A DNA stretch of 64,000 nt, taken from contig NC_089440.1 in NCBI RefSeq assembly GCF_026210795.1, forward strand, positions 310,001 to 374,000. Direction: 5' to 3'. This DNA is from Rhizophagus irregularis (Eukaryota > Glomeromycota > Glomeromycetes > Glomerales > Glomeraceae). The position numbers and the translations under genes are program-made. Below the pieces are notes generated by a model. That model had not been told where the DNA came from and did no database searches. It saw nothing but the letters and a program-made list of their open reading frames with translations. Positions 48,734 to 60,479 of the stretch are shown here, piece after piece. How positions within the stretch are numbered: the first letter of the stretch is position 1; each line of letters opens with the position of its first letter.

Positions 48734-50231
48734 TTAAATTCTAACAACCTGAAAAACTTCATAATTCTCTACATTAAAAATATTATAATATGATCCATAA
48801 CCTTTTGGTATATTAATATTAGAATAAGGGTGTGTAAGATAGCTTTTCCAATCTCCATCACTATCTTGAAATAGGTCAAACCTACCACTACTGCCAAATG
48901 CTGGCCCATAAATTTGATAACATTGTATAAAAGAATCATTTGCGTTATTACGACCTACTGTTGCACTGTTAAGGTTATTTCTATTTTTAAATGAAAACAA
49001 AAAACTCTCTCTTGTATGCTTCTCTGTATTACTTGAATCCCATTGAAGCGGATTATAACCTCCTAGTATTTGTTCCGAATTTGGAATTTTTAATATAACA
49101 ATAGTAGCTCCTTTATTATCACACTTATCATGAAAGGCATCAGGTGTATTGCCATCCCTATTAGAACGATAAAGTAAATTAAATTTATAAGGAATATTTC
49201 TTTCATTATAATAAGAAGCATCGTTCATTTCAATCCAACTAGAGAAAATGGCAAAATGTTGAAGCTCTACTATGACAGAATTATTTGCAAGTTTCCTAGG
49301 AGGTCGTCTATCATTATTAAATTGCTGATTTTGAGTCATGTGAAATTGAACCATACTATTAACTAAATTATTTGGCATTATTTCTCTAAATGGGTATACT
49401 CTAGTAGCAAAATTTTCTGGAGAAATATGACAAAATCTTACCAATGGAACAAATCTATGAATAGTTCTCTCCATATTTGTGATTTCGTCATTATTCCATT
49501 GTGTAGGATCTTGTGGAATGCTAGGATGTTGAGCCAAACACCACCTAATTAAATTATCCCAGACAACAATTTCATCGAGCGGTAAATCGTCTCTGTTAAA
49601 TATTAACTCCAATAAAGATGCATTTAAACTGGTAAAATCATTTGAATTAAGTAATCTTTCAGGATTTACACAAATTTTTCTGATACAAATATTTTGTAAA
49701 TCTATAAAAGCATTATTTTGATAAATCTTCTCAAGAATTTCAATAAAATTTTGTTGTAAATAATAACCTCTATTTTCAATCAGATATCCCTGGATATAGT
49801 CGATTAATCTTTGAATATTAATCTCATCCGCTGCCATCAAAAGATTTAAAACATCAGATTCATCTAATTGATCCAAATTAATCTTTCCGCAATAAATAAA
49901 TCTGAAATTTTAACAAGAAAATTATTAGCATTTTTTAAAATTGTATGATATTCATGTACAAGTAATTTTTAATATACCTTAAAATCATATTAAATAATTG
50001 AGAGGTAATATTAGGTAAATTAAAAATAAATTTTCCATTCCTCCTATCAAACGATCCATTAGAAAATTCTGTACGAAAATATTGAGACCTAGTGCGTAAT
50101 ACGAGTGAGTGCGCATAAATTTCTCTATTGTTATTACCAGCATAGATAATAACATCATATTCTACTATATTAGTATTAGTAAGTAAACTCTCATAATCAT
50201 TGGCAACATCTTGAGGGCATTCGAAAGGCAT
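48734..50231 (-). CDS. BTB-BACK-TLDc domain protein, mosaic of two subfamilies
   Basis: Exons 50231-49978 and 49901-48734 with a 76 nt intron give 473 residues. From the start MPFECPQDVANDYESLLTNT through the BACK end FNNDRRPPR it follows the 45119 gene closely, including the intron. After that it follows the 33781/42041/62256 form: HFAIFSSWIE, NERNIPYKFNLLYR, ILGGYNPLQWDSSN, GPAFGS and a FDLFQDSDGDWKSY loop with a YYNIFNVENYEVFQV end. The switch is around 49300-49315. All landmarks remain, so the hybrid appears functional. The final residues are VVRI rather than VVKK. Confidence 0.93.
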
Positions 50232-50927
50232 TTTTTAACAAAGTTTGAATTAACTTATATATATTGGTAACCGTTGTTTCGCACGGATTAAAGAATATGT
50301 GGCAATATTGATATTTACACAATTAATGCATGTTTATATATGTTGTATCAGTTACACCACAGCGATCTTTCAATGATGTACAATCAACAAATTGTTTGAT
50401 CAATGAAATCACGTTTGTAAATGATCATCCAGTTAATATTTACATATATAATTTGAATAATGAGATTAGACTACGGCAAATTTCGGCAAAGTTTTTGCCG
50501 AGAATCTTGCCGAGTTATCGGCAAAATGATAACATGATCCTCCTTCTAACAATACTTACGAAAAACATCGTGGTTTTAGTTAACACATTTAAGGCAGGAA
50601 GACGCTGAAGAGTTATTTTTATTATATTTTTATTTTTTATAGAGGTATAATGAATTCCTTTAATGTAAAAATTGTTGATACAACTTTAATAGTATTGTTT
50701 TAAAGTTTAAACTTATATTATATAATTTCAATCAATTCAATAAAGAACTACGAATTTAATAATTTATGGGCTACCACTTTAACAACTTTATTCAATACCC
50801 TATATTTAATCAATATACTGTAAAATAGTTCCTGGATTGATAATATTATCTCTTTTATTAATATAATAAATATTATTTAATATCCATATCCTATAATTGT
50901 TTAAAATTTTAATTACTAAATTGTATA
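50232..50927. other. Intergenic
   Basis: The shared SAGTTACACCACA upstream motif lies near 50348. At 50475-50525 the motif TTTCGGCAAAGTTTTTGCCG is a short hairpin, repeated in part (TTGCCGAG, ATCGGCAAAAT). No gene is seen. Confidence 0.45.
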
Positions 50928-51915
50928 TTTTTTAATAATTTGGAAAACTTCATAATCTTCTAAATATAAAGTATCACAAACACCAAACTTAATATTTTAT
51001 GGTGCATCAAAATTAAGATAAGAGTATGAACCATAACTTTTCCAGACAACATCATTACCTTGAAATAAATAACAAACATATCCAAATCCTGGTCCAAAAA
51101 TATATAGTCTATTATGATAATCTTCATTGATATGATCTACTTTTGCGGTTCGAAAGTTATTTCTATCCCTAAATGAAAATAAAAAACTATTTCTTGTAGA
51201 TTTTCATGTATTGCTTGAATCCCACATAGTTGGATTGTCCTCCTAATATTTGTTCCGAATGTGGAATTTTTATTATAATATAGTAGCTCCTTTAATATCA
51301 CATTTAGCACAAAAGTCTGCAGGTGTATTACCATCTCTGCTAGCACAGAAATCATAAAGAATATTGCGCATTCATTATAAGGAGCCTTTTCAATCCAGCT
51401 TGATAAAAGAGTTATTAATGATAATTGAATTATATTTTGGATATCTAAAAGGTATATCAATATTTAATTTCTTATATGAATTCATATGAAATACAAGTAA
51501 ATTATCAATCATATCTCCAGGAAATAGTTCTTTTCATAATTATGATTTCTTCTTTATTCCATTTCTAAACATTTTTCTGAATAGAAGAATAGAAGGAATA
51601 ATTCCATAAACTTCTTCATATAGATGTACCTGAATATATTGAATTAATGGTTGAACATTAAGTTCATCTACCGTTATTAGTTTCCGGACCTTTTAATTTT
51701 ATAAACAAACATAAATACTTTTAATATTTGAGGAGAAATATATTGGTATAAATTTCCATCTATTTATTCGCTCATTCATTAGAGAATGTCGCACAAAAGT
51801 ATTGAGACCTAATATATAAATAAGCAAGTGAATGTGCACGAATTTCAACTTCATCTTCACAAACGTAAATAATCATTAAGAATCTCTTGTGCTCTTGTGA
51901 AGTATATTCGAAAAG
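50928..51915 (-). pseudogene. Collapsed BTB-BACK-TLDc pseudogene
   Basis: All three domains remain as fragments in order on the minus strand. BTB is at about 51910-51725 (RSQYFCATFSNE-like). BACK is at about 51680-51510 with large deletions. TLDc is at about 51470-50930, including KCDIKGAT-, SEQILGG- and DYEVFQIIK-like text in different frames. Total length is about 1 kb instead of 1.5 kb. The subfamily is that of 42041 and 30033, judged from the deleted EVEIHAHS form and its upstream element. Confidence 0.85.
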
Positions 51916-51932
51916 ATTAGTACATAAATAAA

Positions 51933-51951
51933 TTACATGGTTACACTATTA
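51933..51951 (-). promoter_or_regulatory. Worn upstream element of the 50928 relic
   Basis: The minus strand reads AATAGTGTAACCATGTAAT, compared with ATATGGTGTAACCATATGAT at 43614-43633. Confidence 0.4.
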
Positions 51952-53234
51952 GGTATACATGATTCAATTGATTCATGACAAGGAATTATGAAGATTTCCG
52001 ATTTTTCTGATATTTTCGCTATTAACTATATATACATTCATAACACTTTGTCGTCATATTAATTTTTACACGTAGAATATAAAATACATGTCATGACCTT
52101 TTAATTAATAAATCCTGATTAAAATTATTAATTATAAATGCGAATTTTTCTTAAAGTTTATTTGAAGTTTAAAAAAATAATTGTAACTTGTAAGTTTAAA
52201 TAATAGTATCCTTTCTTTATTAACATAAAAGCTTATCTATCCATTAAATTCAAATTGTGACTGATTAAAATTAAATGAATGAAATAAATAAATTTAAATA
52301 TCTATTATAAGTATATTAGAATATGTTTCTATTAATTCAATTTACTTTAATATCACAAATATTAAACTTATTCACAGTACATAAAGGTATAATATAAAAA
52401 AAATTGGGACTACGTATATTTTTTGCCATATTGACGATCATAATATGGAATGCTATATTCTTAACATTAAATTATATATGTTACTTTAGCAAATTTTGAG
52501 TTTTATTCTACGTAATGTTTCGGGCGAAACTGTTTTGCGATTGGTGAAACGTTTTGCACATTTTGAGTTTCAGTTTCGGCTATTCCTAAACTGGCGAAGT
52601 GCTCGAAACTTGAGTTATCACATGCATGTTTTTTACAGTCGGTTTCATAATATACGAGACACCATCATTTTTACGAGAAACTCGATATCAGCTGTAATTT
52701 TCATCCAAAATCCAGTTGTTGACTACAATTATTTGATATACGCCAATATACTATTCAAAAAAAAAAAATAATAATTACTGGAGATCTTGGAACCATACGA
52801 TTTATATTTTATAGCCAATTAAAAATTTAACGTTACTTTTTTTAAGTTTAGCCAGGTTTTGGAAATTTCGCCACGCTTAGTAGTTTCGGTAGTTTCGGAA
52901 TTTTGCACATTTAGTTTCGCAACTGAAAGTTTGCCAGATATTAAATTTAGGTTTCGCCTGAAACACTATTTTGCATGCCCAATTATTCATGCATTATTTT
53001 ATTTTATTTCTATCCTGTTCAAGTAATAATTTCCTTCATGATTTATTCGTTTCCTTTCTTAATTTGGGTTTCATTTTCATTAATTACGCCAAATACTTAA
53101 ATAATGTTAATCATATGCGTCTTAACTAACTAAATAAGTAAGCAAATATTAATTAATTGCATCATCATTATCCGTTATGTATTTGTTCTATTATAATAAA
53201 AGTTAGTAATTAACTTATTTTTTTATTTGAATAT
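51952..53234. other. Intergenic with an inverted-repeat patch
   Basis: The patch at 52495-52985 is listed separately. The rest is AT-rich and without a gene. Confidence 0.45.
52495..52985. repeat. Inverted-repeat patch rich in TTTCGG/CGAAAC
   Basis: ATGTTTCGGGCGAAACTGTT near 52517 is mirrored by GTTTCGCCTGAAACACTATT near 52951. Many short GTTTCG, CGAAAC and TTTTGCACATTTTGAG / TTTTGCACATTTAG copies lie between. It is probably a decayed palindromic element; the ends are unclear. Confidence 0.5.
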
Positions 53235-53970
53235 ATTCATTATCGCAAATTCATACATCGAGATTTTCATAGCGGAAATATATTACTTATGTAATATGGT
53301 TCAATATAAAATTGGGAATCTAGGATTATCACATTCTATAACTAAATCATCAAATAATGAAATATATGGCGTTATACCTTATATTGCACAGAAATATTTA
53401 AAGGATCTGCAGTTTCTAAAGAAGCTTATATTTATAGTCTTGGCATGATCATGTGAAAACTTACAACAAGTTGTAAATAAACCTTTTGCTAATGTTGATT
53501 TTATAAAATTCTTGATGGAGAACGTCCCAAAATTACAGAAGATACTCCAGAATATTATAAAGTTGTTGGATCCTGATCCGAAAAAAAGACCTCTTATAAT
53601 ATTTACTACTTTAATTCTTAAAAATTGGTCCCATGAAGATAAATGCATAGCAAAATTTAAACAATCTGAGAAAAAAAGAAGGAAACTGTTAGAATCAAAG
53701 AAGATTGGCCCTGAATTTGCTGAAAAATGTCACTCGGAGGCAATTTATATAAGTAGACCGTTAAGTGCTTTAATTTCTAAATTATCCACAAATTTATATT
53801 CAACGATTTCATTTGACAATATAAAACAAGGTATCACTGACTATAAAAAAATTGGCCGTAATTAAAAATATTATATGCAGTAATCTTTAAAATGCATGTT
53901 ATTTTCTTTAGATCGCAATTATAATTATGTTACTAAAGAAAAAGAGTTTGATATAGACATTAAAAGGTTT
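53235..53970 (+). pseudogene. Kinase relic (C-terminal lobe)
   Basis: It begins at the catalytic loop (IHYRKFIHRDFHSGN, 53235-53279). The Mg loop reads IGNLGLS (Asp lost, NLG). GVIPYIAQKYLK stands for YVAPE. A frameshift leads to EAYIYSLGMIM then a stop. ILDGERPKITEDTPE and LDPDPKKRP are in other frames. A tail exon at about 53914-53970 (NYNYVTKEKEFDID) is kept. The N-lobe and the catalytic lysine are absent. Confidence 0.8.
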
Positions 53971-55038
53971 TGAAATTATATTTTTTAAATGATTACTAAA
54001 CTATCACATGTACTAATTGATTGATATTAATTTGTAAATTTAGTTCATCATCATAAAATTCAACAATTAAAAATTCAAAAAAGCGAAACGATAAAGAATT
54101 AAATTTTGAAACCCAAGACAATCATAGTTGGCTTGATAATGTTTATTTTATTTTATTTTTTATGTTAATATTGTTTTAATCAAATTCAAAATATTTAATT
54201 AGGAAAACGTATTAAAATTAGTTTAAACCAACTATAGACTTGAGATTTTTCATAAAGGCTAAATATTCGTTATATGATAGAAAGAACTTTTTTTTAAGTA
54301 CACATAGAAAAGCCTCCCATAATTTTATATGCTAATGACAATAAGTAACCCATCGGTATATAATGAACCCATCAACTGAGCTTAAATATTAATTGGCTTG
54401 ATTTTTCTAATCAGCCGAATGAGCCGATTTGATTATATTAATTTTTTTACGTATTTATAATAAATATCCCTTATTTTTGTTTTAAAGAAACATAATTTGC
54501 TTTAAATGAATTATATAATCTAAATTATATGAGCAAAAAAAAATGGTTATTCCAATATAAATTGAATTATTACCAACCGTATAGCGGTAAGACGAAATAT
54601 AGCGGTAAGACGAAAAGTAGTATAGTAGTATAGTATGATGCTAAAATTGATAGTATAGAATTTATTAAACAAATACATTCTTAGAATGGGAAAGAATGCA
54701 TACGTAACAGATAGAATATTTACCACCTGATGACAACTGGGGATTGTACTGCTTTCATTACGCAGTAATCATTGTAATTTTATCATTTTTTCGACTTAGC
54801 CTCTTTTAAAATGATTTTTATATTTCGTTTCGATCCTCTCAAAAGATTTTTCTTTAGTAAAAAATGATGCGGTTGATTTTAGCATTATTATTCAAATAAC
54901 TATTCGGTAATTTCACGTGCTCGATCTTCATGTTTTACAATATCGTGACACAACGTTTTATTAATTTAAAGGATCAACATTTTACCGAAATTCCGTAAAG
55001 TCATACAACATTTTTTTTCACTTCATTCGTAAAAAAAA
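53971..55038. other. Intergenic; upstream region of the 55039 gene
   Basis: It contains the left copy of a segmental duplication (54490-54735). ATTAATTTAAAGGATCAACA at about 54961 is repeated before the 60480 gene (about 60419). Confidence 0.5.
54490..54735 (+). repeat. Segmental duplication, left copy
   Basis: ATAATTTGCTTTAAATGAAT through TAGCGGTAAGACGAA (twice), ATGATGCTAAAATTGATAGT and ACAGATAGAATATTTACCAC are repeated almost unchanged at 59950-60200. The right copy carries about 14 extra bases near 60085. Confidence 0.8.
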
Positions 55039-56529
55039 ATGAATTCTCAAGACATCGCTAATGACTACTACTATGAAAGATTATTTGAAACTGAAGAAGA
55101 TTATGATGTTATTATTTATGCTGGTGGTGAAGATAGAAATGGAGAAATTCATGCACATTCATTTGTATTACGTGCAAGGTCACAATATTTTCAGACAGAA
55201 TTCTCTAATAGATCGTTTGTGAGGAGGGATGGAAGATTTATTTTTAACATACCTAATATTTCCCATCAATCACTTAATAAGATTATAAGGTAGCGTATAA
55301 GTTATATTAAGATTCATGAGAATAATCTTAAACATCTTTGAGAAATTCTAATAATTTTTTTTTTCTAAAATTTTAAAAGATTTATTTATTGCGGAAGGAC
55401 TAATTTGGAGGAATTACAAGGGTCTGATATTTTAAGACTTTTGATAGCAGTAGGAAGGTTCAATATTCAACCTTTAATTAACTACATTCAGGAATATTTG
55501 ATTAAAAACAGAAATGAATATATTCAACAAAATTCAATTGAAATTCTTGAAAAGGTCTATCGAAATAATGCTTTTGAAAATTTACAGAATTTTTGCATCA
55601 AGGAAATTTATAATTCAAATAATTTTACCAGTTTAAATGCATCTTTATTGAAGTTAATATTTAACAGGGACGATTTACCGCTAGATGAAATTGTTACCTG
55701 GGATAATTTGATTAGATGGTGTCGCGCTCAACATTCTAGCATTCCAGAAGATCCTACACGTTGGAATAATTATGAAATCACAAATATGGAAAGAACAATT
55801 CATAGATTTGTTCCATTGATAAGATTTTTTTATATTTCTCCGGAAAATTTTGCCACTAAAGTATATCCATATAGAAAAATAATGCCAGAAAATTTAGTTA
55901 ATAATATAGTTCAATTTCACTTGACTAAAGATCAACGATTATATAGTGATAGTCGACCTCCTAGACAACCACAATGTGATTTTGATTCCGTTATAATAAA
56001 TCACAATCACATTAAAATTTTCGCAAATTGGATTTATAGGAAAGAGAAAGATTCCGAGTACATTCCTTATAAGTTTAATCTTTTATATAGAGCCAGCAGG
56101 GATGGTAATACAACTGAGTCATTTCATGATAAATGTGATAATAGAGGTGCTACTTTAACTGTAGTAAAAATCAGAAGAGCTGCAGGTTCATTTTTTTGGG
56201 GTAATTCTTCGCAATTAGTTGGAGGATATAATCCACTTCCTTGGGATAATTCTTCGGGTTGGAAGTCTACTTATGATAGCTTTATATTTTCATTTACAAA
56301 TATAAATGACCTTCGTAGTGCAAAAGTATGTTATAGTCATGGTGATGCAAATTCTATAGGTTGTCATTCAGATAAAGGTCCAACTTTTGGTTGGAATTTG
56401 AATGTTTATAGGGGTACTTGGTACGGTGGGCACAGTGATCGAACAAATTCTTATCTTAATATTGATATACCCAGTATGTTTTCTGCAGACGACTATGAAG
56501 TTTTTGAAGTTATTAAAACATGTGAATGA
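55039..56529 (+). CDS. BTB-BACK-TLDc domain protein with an insertion in TLDc
   Basis: Exons 55039-55289 and 55380-56529 with a 90 nt intron (donor GTAGCG) give 466 residues. BTB has YDVIIYAGGEDRNGEIHAHS and ends NISHQSLNKIIR, an IIR variant of ILR. Exon 2 opens FIYCGRTNLEELQGSDILRL. BACK has LIFNRDDLPLDEIVTWDNLI but lacks the CEDPQILL segment found in the 60480 gene. TLDc carries RRAAGSFFWGNSSQLVGGYN where paralogs have TNSNQIVGGYN, about eight extra residues. The tail is DYEVFEVIKTCE, with Glu for Gln in VFQV. It pairs with the 60480 gene as products of one segmental duplication. Confidence 0.92.
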
Positions 56530-57107
56530 TAACATATTTGTATTTTTTATTAAAATTTTTTGTATTAAATAAAAGTTTTATATTTATACAATTATACGTA
56601 TTGTATGTTTATTCATTCAACCTTAAAATATGGAAAATTTTATTAATATATTGTATAATTCTTATATATTACAATTTCTTAATAACTACGTAAATATAAT
56701 TGTACAATATACCATATTGACATAATTTACAATAATGAATTAAAGTTCAGTTATACATTGGAAATTTATCGAACATTACTTTTTATATATAAAATTATGA
56801 GTTTAAATAGGGTGTAAATTTGCAAAACTATACACATAAAAAAAACACGTTGAATCACACCACCCACAGGTATATAATGAAACTGTAAATTTGGCGAATA
56901 TTACTTAATAATGAGTATTTTTGTAACAATAAGAATTTCTGTGATTATTTAACAATGAGAATTTCTATGTTTTCGTATTTATTCATTAATAAGAATTTAT
57001 ATATTTTATTGATAATAAGAATATTCGTATTTATTCAATAATAAAAATTTCTGAATTTTTTCAATAACAAGAATTTTAGTATTCACATATTATTTGAAAA
57101 AATATCG
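56530..57107. other. Intergenic
   Basis: It is AT-rich. A degenerate tandem of AATAAGAATTTCTGTATTTA-like units occupies 56905-57090. Confidence 0.5.
56905..57090. repeat. Degenerate tandem repeat, AATAAGAATTT core
   Basis: Seven or so spaced copies of AATAAGAATTT/AATGAGAATTT/AACAAGAATTT separated by TATTTATTCA-like text, period about 25-35 bp. Confidence 0.6.
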
Positions 57108-57838
57108 TTATTCAAATAATCTTGCATCATCATTATCTTCAGAAGTTTCTTCAACACCTTCATTATAGCTTGTTTTTTCTTTGGATTCTTCTTGAAGTTC
57201 CAAGATGTCAATTTCTTTTGGAATTCTCTTCTCGTTCAATAATACCTATTATCAATGTAAATATGTAACGGCCATTTGCTTATCTCATCACAAACACAAT
57301 ATATACCAACTTCATTACTGTTTGGATTTAGAACAATACAAACAGACGGCAAGCACAAAAGAAATTATAGGAGGGGTTAAACAGTCCATTTTAGACTCTT
57401 TTGGCATTGCTTTCATAATAATTTCATTAATTGTGGTTAGACCACTTTCATCTGCACTCCATAAATTTGTGTACGCTTCTTACCTTTCCTTTTTCACCTG
57501 AATTTGTTTTGATTTCAGGAATTTTAAATACTTTAAAAAGTGCAGTTCTTATATCTCTTGCAAGTGAACCCGACGATTTCTCATTTTTTCAAGACACTAA
57601 TATATTATTTAAATTTAAAACCAACCTTAAATAATGTTAACAAAGTAAAAAGGAATAATACTTACAATGGGCATAAATTCCGAATAAAACTTGGCATCCC
57701 AGCGATGCTTTCCAATATTATCAATGTATCCTTTAGTAGATCTTCTTTCAACATAAGCCTCAAAAACATTCTTTAAATAAATCTGAAGGTGGGTGTAGAA
57801 ATATCTTTTGAATTTCTTTAATGATTGCAACAATCCCT
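57108..57838 (-). pseudogene. Decayed gene of unknown family
   Basis: Three minus-strand pieces are visible. The 5' piece (57838-57660) reads LKKFKRYFYTHLQIYLKNVF and KHRWDAKFYSEFMPI and ends at a GTAAGT donor. A middle piece (about 57590-57310) reads LARDIRTALFKVFKIPEIKT, then after a frame change WSADESGLTTINEIIMKAMP. A last exon (57245-57108) is acidic, EKRIPKEIDILELQEESKEK to stop, with an AATAG acceptor. An in-frame stop and a frameshift in the middle part indicate decay. I do not recognise the family; no catalytic or domain motif was found. It ends head-to-head with the kinase relic at 57844. Confidence 0.55.
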
Positions 57839-57843
57839 TTCAG

Positions 57844-58956
57844 TTGATGGAAATCACAAAGTTAAAATAGCAAATTTTGGTTTAAGCAGAAAATTTTCTG
57901 ACATTTCAAAAAGTATTTTGCAAAATTTAGAAATATAAGATATATGGCTCCAGAAAAATTAGCGATAGAAAATGAGGAAAACAATAATAATGATTCTCAA
58001 AAAAAGAAAGTTCCTTACGATTCTAAACGTGAAATTTACAGGTAATAAAGGTAAAAATTTTTTTCAAAAAAGCATTATTAAGAATATTTTACTAATCCAC
58101 GTATTTATCATTTCAGTGTTGGAGCATTATTGTGGGAAATTGCTGAATTAAAGAAACCACATTATGATCTTGATAAATCAGTCTTGTTCGTTGGCATTAG
58201 AAAGCGTGTTAGTGAAAGGTATTGCTTACCATTTTCAAATGATGTACCTACAGAATGGAGAACTATAGTTACTTTTAATATGTATATACTGTATAAATAC
58301 GTCATATACAATGGTAAATATTAAAAGGTTAATGAAAACCTTCAAGTTTGTACTTAAAAAAAAAAATAAATTTAATTTAAAATAACTAAAGAAAATTGTC
58401 CCATTCATCAATCATGTTTATATTGATCTTTAAGTAAGATTTAAAAATTACTACAACTGAAATTAATAGTCTATTGATTAACAATCATTGATTTTTACCA
58501 ATATTAATCAATATAATTAAGGAATATTATCTATTCATTAAGTATGACAATCAAATTTGTTAAACACAAAATAAAAATAGAATTAGAAAGTACGATAATA
58601 TTTGGTTATGAGGCGTAAAATATTACGCCACAGGATCACAAAATTTATGTGGGCACAATATGAAGTTTGATCGAAGAATTTATAAAGTTACAAATAAATT
58701 TCAAATGGTAATAACTCAACATCATGTCGATGGTAGGTGAAAGTTTTACGTAATAATAAACAATTTTTAATTTTATTTATTTTTTATCTCTTTCAGTTAT
58801 AGATGATGACGAAGTATATAATAATCCAAATCTTCATTCGAAAGAACAGGATGAACTGGAAATTCCTGATGGTAAGATCTTAAGTAAATAAGATTTCTTT
58901 TTAAAACAAATAATTAATTTATAATTTGTTATTTTTTATCTTTAGACGGAATTTGA
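57844..58956 (+). pseudogene. Kinase relic with intact C-terminal tail exons
   Basis: Exon 57844-58041 starts at the Mg loop: DGNHKVKIANFGLSRKFSD, with NFG for DFG. A frameshift follows before RYMAPEKLAIENEENNNNDS. A 75 nt intron leads to exon 58117 onward, SVGALLWEIAELKKPHYDLD to VPTEWRTIV. Sequence is then lost. From about 58650 the tail resumes: an exon ending QHHVD at 58732, exon 58797-58871 (NNPNLHSKEQDELEIPD) and a last exon 58946-58956 ending in TGA. The tail exons match those of the 37796 kinase in phase and text. The N-lobe and HRD are missing. Confidence 0.8.
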
Positions 58957-60479
58957 ATCATTTAACAAATTTTTTTTTTATATTTTAAATTATTATTTAT
59001 TTATTTATCTTCTAATTTATTTATTTTGGGTTATTTAAACACTAAGACTAGAGTAGTAAATGTTTTACAAAATTCAAAATTCTTAGTTTGTAATTTAAAT
59101 GATTTTAATAAATTTATTCAAATTATTAAATGTATTTACTACTTATCACGACAGATTATTCCATTCGTTATATATGAATTTGTTAAAACAAGTTGAAAGA
59201 ATAATCTTTAATCTCATGAAAGTATGACAAGAAGCGACGTAAATATGCACACGTTATACTGTATGTTAAAAAATTTATTTTTATTTATAATAAATAGTTA
59301 TTAAAGAAAATTATAAGATAGTTAATATCAAATAAAAATAGAATTATGATCCTTAGTTATTGATGGGTATGCAAAACAATTCACATAACAAGTAACGGAA
59401 CATTTTTTTTATGAAAATCACAATAACCCTAATATTCGATCGCAAATGATGAATTTTTTCAAAAACATTAAAATTATCTTCCTTAAAATTAGAATAGTAA
59501 GATTTCATATAATAAAGTTAATTTTAAAAATTTGTAATTAAAATTGTTAATGATAATCTTACACATGGTAATAAAATTTACTAGTAAAAATTAGTTGATA
59601 GGAATAAATCTTGGCAGAAATTGTCGTACTTGAAAATTCGCAAATAAAAAAATTTTTCAATTCATGAAATATAGTCAAAATTTTTTATTAGCCTTTAGGT
59701 TATCGATAAATTAAATCCAAAAATAAGACGTAAAAAGTCACAAATCCTTTAACTGCTCAGTTAAGTGTCAAATCAGTTAAATATTTTATCTTTAAACAGG
59801 CAATTAATATTAACTGAAATTGGATTAGTTGATTGGAATGCATACGGCGGAGGAATGTCACGGGAATTAATTATATGTCAAGTTACACAATTCAAATTAT
59901 TTATACGGAGACTAATCCAAACGTCAGACAAATTTTTTTAGTTATATCATAATTTGCTTTAAATGAATTATATAATCTAAATTATATGAGCAAAAAAAAA
60001 TGTTTATTCCAATATAAATTGAATTATTACCAACTGTATAGCGGTAAGACGAAATATAGCGGTAAGACGAAAAGTAGTATAGTAGGATCGGCTTTCTGAG
60101 TATAGTATGATGCTAAAATTGATAGTATAGTATTTATTAAACAAATATATTCTTAGAATGGGAAAGAATGCATACGTAACAGATAGAATATTTACCACCT
60201 GATGACGACTTGGGATTGTACTGCAGTCATAGTATGGTTTACATTGAAATTTTATCCTCTTTCCGGCTTAAACCCTTTTAAAATGATTTTAAATTGGCGA
60301 AAATAACAATACGTGCTTGCTATTCATGTTTTAAAAGTCTAAATGGATTACAAAAGAATGACATCATATTTACGATTGATTTACAATATCGTGATCTTTT
60401 ACGTGACACAAGATTTATTAATTTAAAGGATCAACTTTTTACATTTTTTCACTTGGTATAAAAAATTTAAAAAAAAAAA
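58957..60479. other. Intergenic with the right copy of the segmental duplication
   Basis: 59815-59945 shares ACGTCAGACAAATTTTTTTA with the 5' flank of the 37796 kinase, so it may be a kinase promoter remnant. No gene is seen. Confidence 0.5.
59950..60200 (+). repeat. Segmental duplication, right copy
   Basis: It matches 54490-54735 almost base for base and lies at a similar distance upstream of a paralogous gene (60480 versus 55039). Confidence 0.8.
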
